Shown here: in pieces, positions 57,925 through 64,000 of the stretch
How positions within the stretch are numbered: position 1 is the stretch's first letter
Layout: every line of letters begins with the position of its first letter
Origin: Stropharia rugosoannulata
Lineage: Eukaryota; Basidiomycota; Agaricomycetes; Agaricales; Strophariaceae
Assembly (NCBI GenBank): GCA_028532985.1
Contig: JANCIK010000002.1
Coordinates: forward strand, 310,001 to 374,000
Reading direction: 5' to 3'
DNA length: 64,000 bases
Position numbers and translations under genes: made by a program
The notes under the pieces: generated by a model
Told to the model about the DNA's origin: nothing
What the model saw: the letters and a program-made list of their open reading frames with translations, nothing else
Databases searched by the model: none

Positions 57925-60018
57925 AATAGAACTTAAAAAATGGAGTTGCGAACTGTTGAGAAAGGCTGAATGTTTAGTAGTATAAGAGGTCCATGAAACG
58001 TAGTCGAATAAGGAGAAACAGGATGTGGGGAAGAAAGTAGACTCACCACGCATCATACAGTCGCGTTCATATACTACGTAGCAGCTACTTGCTCCTCTCA
58101 TCCATACGCCTGACCATATTCAAGCCATGAGGCCTTGAGGCCCTTTTGGGTGGTGATCAATAGCGCATCAACACGTTCTACTTGAAGCCTAATTCTGCAA
58201 TAACAGAAACGTGCACATCAGCGCTGGGTCCACTAATAATTAATACAGTAGGCACCGCGTGGAGACTTGAGAGGATGGAGCCTGAAACCTGCAGTTGCTA
58301 CAGATTCCGAAATTAAATGTGGACATCTTCGGCGTCAATCAGTCTATTGCAGGAGGCGTGCAGCTTCGCGGGCAACGTACAAAGTAGTGACCTATGTTGC
58401 AAGGAGAGAAAGGCAGACCAAATGTCGATTCAACGCATGAAATTTGAACTACGAAACCTCGGACCCCGGCCTCGTTTCATTCAGACTGCCCCGTGGGGAG
58501 CCTTAAATGCGCAGCAACACACCATGGTCTATAATTATTTCATGTCGTGACGCTGCGAGCGCTCGTACTGAGTCCAAACTGAGGCTAACGAACAATCAAA
58601 AGTGCTCTACTTAGAAAGCGTCGAAACCGTTCCTTGAAAGGCCCCATCTTCGTGCGGCCTGCGCGAGGAGTAAACGAGGTGGTACGGGTTGGGTACGGGC
58701 CATGGTGATAGCCCTAAGCCCAGACGTCGGGCATTCCTTCTATGTGACTCATACTATGGGTGTATTAGAGGGCACAGAGGTACAGAAACTTCTGAACCAC
58801 GCACCTATAGCCAGACAAGTGTTTCTAACAAAATCGACAGTTCCATGTAAGTTTAAACACGGACAAATGCCGCATATTCAGTTTTAATTTCAACATATGG
58901 ATCTGAAGAAGTCGACCCTGCTTAACGCCACCAGAGCTCTCCTTCTGCTTCCCGACATCTTCAATTATGCTTTGAACCTACCTCGGCTCCAGTTTCTTAA
59001 GGGACGACATTCAGAAAGAAAGCGTACTGCGACGTCGCCATTGCAGTGCATCTACACTGCCCCGTATCTGACAATACTTATCTGGAACTTCATGGCCGTC
59101 AGGCATGGAACCATAGAACACTCCCAGTAGTGTCCATCCAGGACTTGCAATTCCCTAGGTTCCAGCTTCTGACGAAACCGCGACATTCGCAAGACAGGTG
59201 TACCTATCACCACGACTTTACAAAACCGTTTCACTCTGTGCAAGAGTAATAAGAGAATTGTCATCTTTGATATAAGCAAAAGTTACTAACTGTCAAACGA
59301 GATTTGCTAGGCAGATTCGTCCGATATAGCAACACTTGAGTAGGTAACAACTTTGAGACCAGAGATATGAGCAAGATACTGTTAGAATTATAGGTCTTTG
59401 CATAGTATGACTCTAAGTATGCATAACGAGTCTGGCAGAATTAGACGAGTTCTTTCCAGAAATCGGTGACATATCGCACCGAGCAGCCTCCGCGAACAGA
59501 CGCGGGCATAGCCGAACGCCACCGGCATGCACAGCCGCGTCGGCGCCGAGTGCACATTGTTGTAATCACTCGACAATCGCTCGATGCTCCTTAGTGCTCG
59601 TCTGAGAGCACTGCAAACATTGGCTGTTCTTTAGAGAGCATCGAAGTCCTGCACTAAGAAGCATTATCTCCATGCGGATTTCACAAGGAGAAAGCAATAT
59701 TAACTGTTGATCTGAGGCGTTTTCACTGCAACTGCGGCTATTTGTGAATAGGAGAAGTAGAGAAACTAGTAAGTACCAGCTACTTGCTACATAAATTAAT
59801 ATGATATGCTACATTACAGTCCATTGGCAGTATACCAAATACGCCATTGTAAATATCGACCAGCACTGGAAGGTGATAAAAGTATTACATATTACATCCT
59901 GTGCGATATGTGTCCGCTAAGTCCTGTGACTTCTCTTTTTTAAATAATTGCCGTTCTTTCGGAGATGTCGTCAAACAATGAGCTATACTACTAGCAAGGG
60001 AAGTCCGGACTCTCTAAA
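57925..60018. other. Region between paralogues C and D, decayed fragments
   Basis: No intact gene. A stretch at about 58,975-59,035 and another at about 59,148-59,210 resemble each other (CCT(C/A)GG(C/T)TCCAG(T/C)TTCT, then CGACATTC). Reading leftward from 59,530 a coding-like fragment CSRRLLGAICHRFLERT occurs that resembles pieces at 62.8-62.9 and 63.6 kb. Confidence 0.4.
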
Positions 60019-61384
60019 TCAACGCCCTACCTCCTCGTGAGCAAGCGTCCGAGTCTCCAATAATTGATTTATTTCAGAGCTTGTCCGGATCCTGCTTCGG
60101 GCGTGACAGACTGCGGAAATGACCATGAAAAGTGTTATCGCAATGCATATCGTACTGATAATATCTGGTATGCTGGTCGGGAGCTTTCCAATATCAATCC
60201 AGAGCACGGCGAAAAGGAAGAATATTGCGGACCTAAATACATCGGGGAAAGTTCAGTCTGCGTCAACAAGGACATAACACCAGTGCTCACCACGCCAGCA
60301 GTATTGCGGGTAATGCCAGTACTCCCCACATGTCATTCTCAGGTTGAGAGATTATCTATTCCACTTAGGTCACTACTATCCAAACGGCCCAATTTGATTT
60401 AGTTCTTACCTTTATCCACCAACTAGTAGAGCGGAAGTCGCTCATGTACCCAATACACACCATGTTGACAAGGAGGCTGCCGCTTGCACATAGAAGAGAC
60501 ATCATAATGGTGGTACGATAGAAAGAGTTGTAGTCAGTGCCAAGTAGCTGCATGAGGGCTGTTATGCAACTAAAAAATGGACAGAGCTCAGCTACGATGT
60601 TCACAATTGGAGAAAATAAACGTACTTAAAAATAGGGCCAGAAGACACCGTAATTAGCGTTTTCCATCCGTCCACGAGCTGCTTAGTCTGCTTGGATGCT
60701 AGTAGCTCTAGATCATGATTGGTCAATGGGAGAGAGTGGTGCATGTCATAGCCGTATTTGATATAGTATCTTTTGGGGATCCCGAAAGTGATAATAGAAT
60801 AAACCAAGTGTGACAAAGAAGAGAGAAGGCGAGGAAGGTGTGATGCATGCGACAAGATAACGGACAGTGCTTGAGATATACTATAGATGTTGGTTTATTA
60901 GGATATAACTCTTGAGGCCTGAGGGCTTTATTGAATAGAATAAGACATACATATATGATTTATCTGTAGATAAAGGATCACTAAAGCGTAACGGCGGGAG
61001 CTCATAATCTAAATCTACTCAAATGAGTCCACGGAAAAACGATCATAAGGCCATGAGATAAAATACCGTTTACGAAGTTGGAATAAAGTTGGGTATCGTT
61101 GGGAACAGGGAATACACCTATATAATCAAAAGGCGCATGAGATCCATAGCCATGAAAAATAGCTTTCTGCAGAAACTGCTCACAGATGTGACCGAGCGAA
61201 TAGGGCAGGTGGTACGGCAGAGGAGGGTAATTATAAGAAAAGGATAAATAAGTAGGGTCTGCACAGTGCCATTGTCAAGCTCGAACGAATATCATGATAT
61301 AGCCAAGTGTAACTTACCATTGTTCTTCAACTGACTTCTAGAGCCAGCATGATAGACATTTAAAGGAGGTAGGGGGAATTGCAT
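60019..61384 (-). CDS. Orphan multi-helix membrane protein, paralogue D
   Basis: Seven exons (61384-61318, 61258-61067, 61014-60951, 60880-60626, 60569-60410, 60337-60291, 60232-60019) give 332 residues with exact phase. It aligns with paralogue C throughout: MQFPLPPLNVYHAGSRSQ, DPTYLSF, FPVPNDTQ, YELPPLRFSDPLSTDKSY, ISQALS, LVYSIITFGIPKRYYIKYGYDMHHSLPLTNHDLELL, DGWKTLITVSSGPIF, CITALMQLLGTDYNSFYRT, WGVLALPAILLAW and a C-terminal helix followed by ETRTLAHEEVGR. Exon 4 is 255 bp in both genes. About five membrane helices. Family role unknown; the pattern suggests a lineage-expanded Agaricomycete surface or secretory-membrane protein. Confidence 0.82.
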
Positions 61385-63745
61385 GAAGAAATAGAGTTTA
61401 AAATGTTGAGATGACTGAAAGTTACAAGCGGTTGAAACAAGAAGGCATTAGACGGCGTTGAAGAAAAACGAATGACCGGATGCGGAGAGATAGAAAGGGT
61501 ATTACACTAACCACTCACCGGCACCCCACATCATATTATGGAGTTCATATAGCACTCGTATTCTCCAGCTCGTGTCCCTTTCCTCCCTGCTCATGTCGCT
61601 TTCCGATGGACATTCTGTAGCTCATGCACGCGTTTGAAGCCTGGTTAGGAATGCATCATTCATGCATCCATGAAGTTGAAAAACGTGGTAATGAGCGCTG
61701 GGCTGTTCATCAATCATTAATCATTTCCGCTAATGCATGTGATTTGGACCTGCTGGGACCTGCAAGCAAAGCAACATGCACGGATATGCAAAATTGTCGT
61801 GTTCAGTGACCGTTGACGAGAGGTCCAGACTTTTAGCCACTTGTAAAGATCATGGTATCCACCGTCGCAAGCATAGTAACATCAAAATGACTGGCAAAGC
61901 TTGAACACTGGCCTCGTTGAAGTCATCCAATATGTCCTGCAAGGAGGCTGAGTAAATAAATGCATGGCAACTTAGTGGCAACAGGTGGCAACACACCTAT
62001 AAGGTCTATAAATGATATACTCTACATATGCTGTTCACTGACTCCGCGTCAGCTATAAGCAATCACTGGGAGTCTTCTAGAAATAGCTCAAAGAAACAAC
62101 ATGCATGTGGTTTGTGCAAGGAGAAACAAGTAACAAACGAGGCGAGCTTGGGAGTTACATCTTAGATGCACCTATTATGGCAAATTGTGTGTAGCGTAAG
62201 CTGTTAGTCTGACAGGAAAAATTTCGAACGACACACCTATGGCTTGTGCTCTTTGAGTGGTTGCTTGAAGGTAAATAGTTACGTTCTAGACTTGTCATAG
62301 ACGTTCAAATGCGTTCAAACGATGCATTCAATCATGTACTCTGATGCCAATTGTACCACTTGACGGCACCATGACACTCCACTCACACCGCGACACACGC
62401 GTCGCAGATACTATCTTTCATGTCCTCGTTTTTTCGTTGATAGATCTGACACGATGATCTCCCGAGCGCTGTACAGATATGACGGTGATCTGGTTAGAGA
62501 TCTCTGCTGTCTAGAAGCTTTCGCATTGCCTTTGCAGGGCGTAACACTCGAATCCTGAAGTAGCATGAACAAAAGACCGTTAATACATATACAAAGCCAA
62601 TAAGAAGTCCAACAATACATAGAAAACCTGTGGCCGAGTGACAAATCAAGCTATGCACCGGTCTTCAAGGCGAAAGAAGTGGTTGACGGAGATCCTAATG
62701 AGATTTACTGAATTGTGAAAAATTCGCATTGCCTATACAGGAAGCCTGAAACAGCATGAAAAAGCCAGTTAACATCATATGGAGAGTCAATAATAGTTCT
62801 AACAATGCATAGCAAACCTGTGGCCGAGCTACATGTCTTCTCTTGGTCGTCCATTGATCTTTTCAAGAAGTTCTGTTGACGTCGCACCGAGCGGACACCG
62901 ATTCGTCATAGCCGCGAAGGTGACTCTGGCACTGCCACCGACCGGGTAAGGTAACTCATTTGCCGAGGATGTCCAATTTGTGTCCAATTCCCATTCAATC
63001 CAGTGTCGCTCAAGTGTCGCAAGAGAAAAAAGGCCGACCCAGTCTTTGGGGCAAAGCAAGAGACCTGTAAAAATACTAAGCCTCGTTGCAGTATCATATC
63101 TGACGGAGAACTAATGCGATGCAATTGTGCAGATCGTCTGGCCAACTACTCCTTGATTACGTGACGCTCCTTGACGCTCGTTGGCACTGGGGCGTGAAGG
63201 ACATCTTCAGTGCAATAAAAGCCTCGATTTGAGCATATTGAAAGGTGCCATTTTCACGCGGATCCCGCGAGGTAGAAGTGAGGCGAGTGCCACCAGAACT
63301 TGAACAGAACGGTTGCATTGCCAGCTTTCGTCATACTTGCGCTCGTTTCGAAAAGCTATGATATTCGGAACGAAGGTACAGCGTGCCCTTCAACAGCCTA
63401 CCTCGGTGGTTTCGGGAATCTTGACAGACAGGCCCCAAAGCTTATTTATTAACGAGTTGAAAGCGACCCTGAAACAGGATTACAAAAACCAGTTAACATT
63501 ATAAGCAAAGACAATATCAAATCTAACAATACATAGCAGGCCTGTGGCCAAATTACAAGTCTTGCCAAAGATGTTGCAGCACATCGCACCGAGCAGTCTC
63601 CCATGTGAAGCTCCTGGTCCAGGTTTGACATTTGACCCTGGCGTAGCCACATGCAGATACTCACCACATACATGTCGTACAGTGTTGGTGAATTCTCTAG
63701 GCGGCCCACACTCCAGCAGCACATAAACATTAAGAATTAATGAAC
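61385..63745. other. Region with three decayed exon-like repeats
   Basis: Three related units of about 110 bp on the minus strand (about 62,540-62,645, 62,735-62,840 and 63,465-63,565) each read, after a CCACAG acceptor-like site, as QVCYALLELLLTLHMMLTGFF or a near variant. That is one membrane helix. Upstream of the second and third lies the fragment CPLGATSTELLEK or RLLGAMCCNIFGKT. Stops and frame changes interrupt them, so they are remnants of a small gene family. The rest of the interval shows no gene. Confidence 0.45.
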
Positions 63746-64000
63746 CTAGTGTCCTTGGCTGAAGTGGAACTGGAAGCCCCCGCCTGGGCCGCCGGCGAAC
63801 CCACCCGGGAAACCGCCTGGGCGCCCTCCCTGTTGGAAGAATTGCGCAAACGGATGTTGGCCGTTCGCGAAGGGGTGGCCGCCCTGCTGGGCCATTGGGT
63901 CCATCGGGTCCTCGCCGTTGTCGAACCGTTGCCGCAGCTCCGGGTTCGACAGAACCTCGTATGCCTCATTCAAAAGTGCCATTTTTGCCTCTGAGCCGCC
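63746..64000 (-). CDS. DnaJ-domain protein, C-terminal end (cut by window edge)
   Basis: The frame is open to the window edge and ends with a TAG at 63746. It reads GGSEAKMALLNEAYEVLSNPELRQRFDNGEDP, the end of a J domain (helices III-IV, after the HPD loop, which lies outside the window). A Gly/Phe/Gln-rich tail ending FQFHFSQGH follows. A J domain at the very C-terminus with this tail is typical of DNAJC3/P58IPK-type TPR-DnaJ co-chaperones of the ER, but the TPR part is not visible, so that is inference. Confidence 0.8.
   Translation of the reverse strand, partial: GGSEAKMALLNEAYEVLSNPELRQRFDNGEDPMDPMAQQGGHPFANGQHPFAQFFQQGGRPGGFPGGFAGGPGGGFQFHFSQGH

Noticed and set aside
1..64000. CRISPR arrays, bacterial operons or a secondary-metabolite cluster
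   Set aside because: No spaced direct repeats were found, all genes are spliced eukaryotic genes, and no PKS, NRPS, terpene synthase or P450 is present. The alpha/beta hydrolase alone does not make a cluster.

Overview
The window is nuclear DNA of a filamentous basidiomycete, most likely an Agaricomycete. Almost every gene is split by short introns (about 44-90 bp, GT-AG with CTRAY-like branch points). The gene content is fungal: a HET-domain gene, Rna14, Grc3, an ATAD2/Yta7 homologue, Mgt1-type MGMT and an arrestin-like protein with a PPxY motif. There is also a Tad1-like LINE and an intron-bearing tRNA-Gly. I rebuilt gene models by hand from splice sites; exon phases close exactly for all the large genes.

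Layout. 0.9-3.2 kb: HET-domain gene and an upstream exon chain (minus). 3.4-4.0 kb: element with perfect 40-bp inverted termini. 4.4-6.2 kb: diverged direct duplication. 7.0-10.9 kb: WD40 plus inositol 5-phosphatase gene (+). 11.5-13.6 kb: nodulin-like MFS transporter (+). 13.9-14.5 kb: MGMT (minus). 14.9-16.2 kb: alpha/beta hydrolase with a PTS1-like C-terminus (+). 16.4-18.6 kb: SAMHD1-type HD phosphohydrolase (minus). 19.4-22.6 kb: RNA14 (+). 24.7-26.4 kb: glutamine/proline-rich protein (+). 27.8-31.1 kb: two tandem paralogues of an orphan membrane-protein family (+), with a MITE between them. 31.5-34.0 kb: GRC3 (+). 34.5-34.7 kb: HET relic (minus). 34.9-35.8 kb: unknown protein (minus). 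36.5 kb: tRNA-Gly(GCC). 37.5-39.2 kb: arrestin-like gene (minus). 40.3-46.7 kb: full-length but frameshifted LINE with a 13-bp target-site duplication, sitting beside a PIF1/Helitron-type helicase relic (46.8-47.4 kb). 47.6-49.2 kb: acidic unknown protein (minus). 49.9-55.0 kb: ATAD2/Yta7 (minus). 56.7-61.4 kb: two further, more distant members of the orphan membrane family (minus). 59.4-63.7 kb: decayed paralogous fragments. The right edge cuts a DnaJ-protein gene (minus).

The conserved housekeeping genes form compact blocks covering mRNA 3'-end formation, rRNA processing, chromatin, DNA repair and dNTP control. They alternate with repeat-rich accessory stretches holding the HET genes, the orphan membrane family, MITEs and the LINE. 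No single new pathway joins the genes. The least understood coherent unit is the expanding five-helix membrane-protein family, whose intron positions are shared across four copies.
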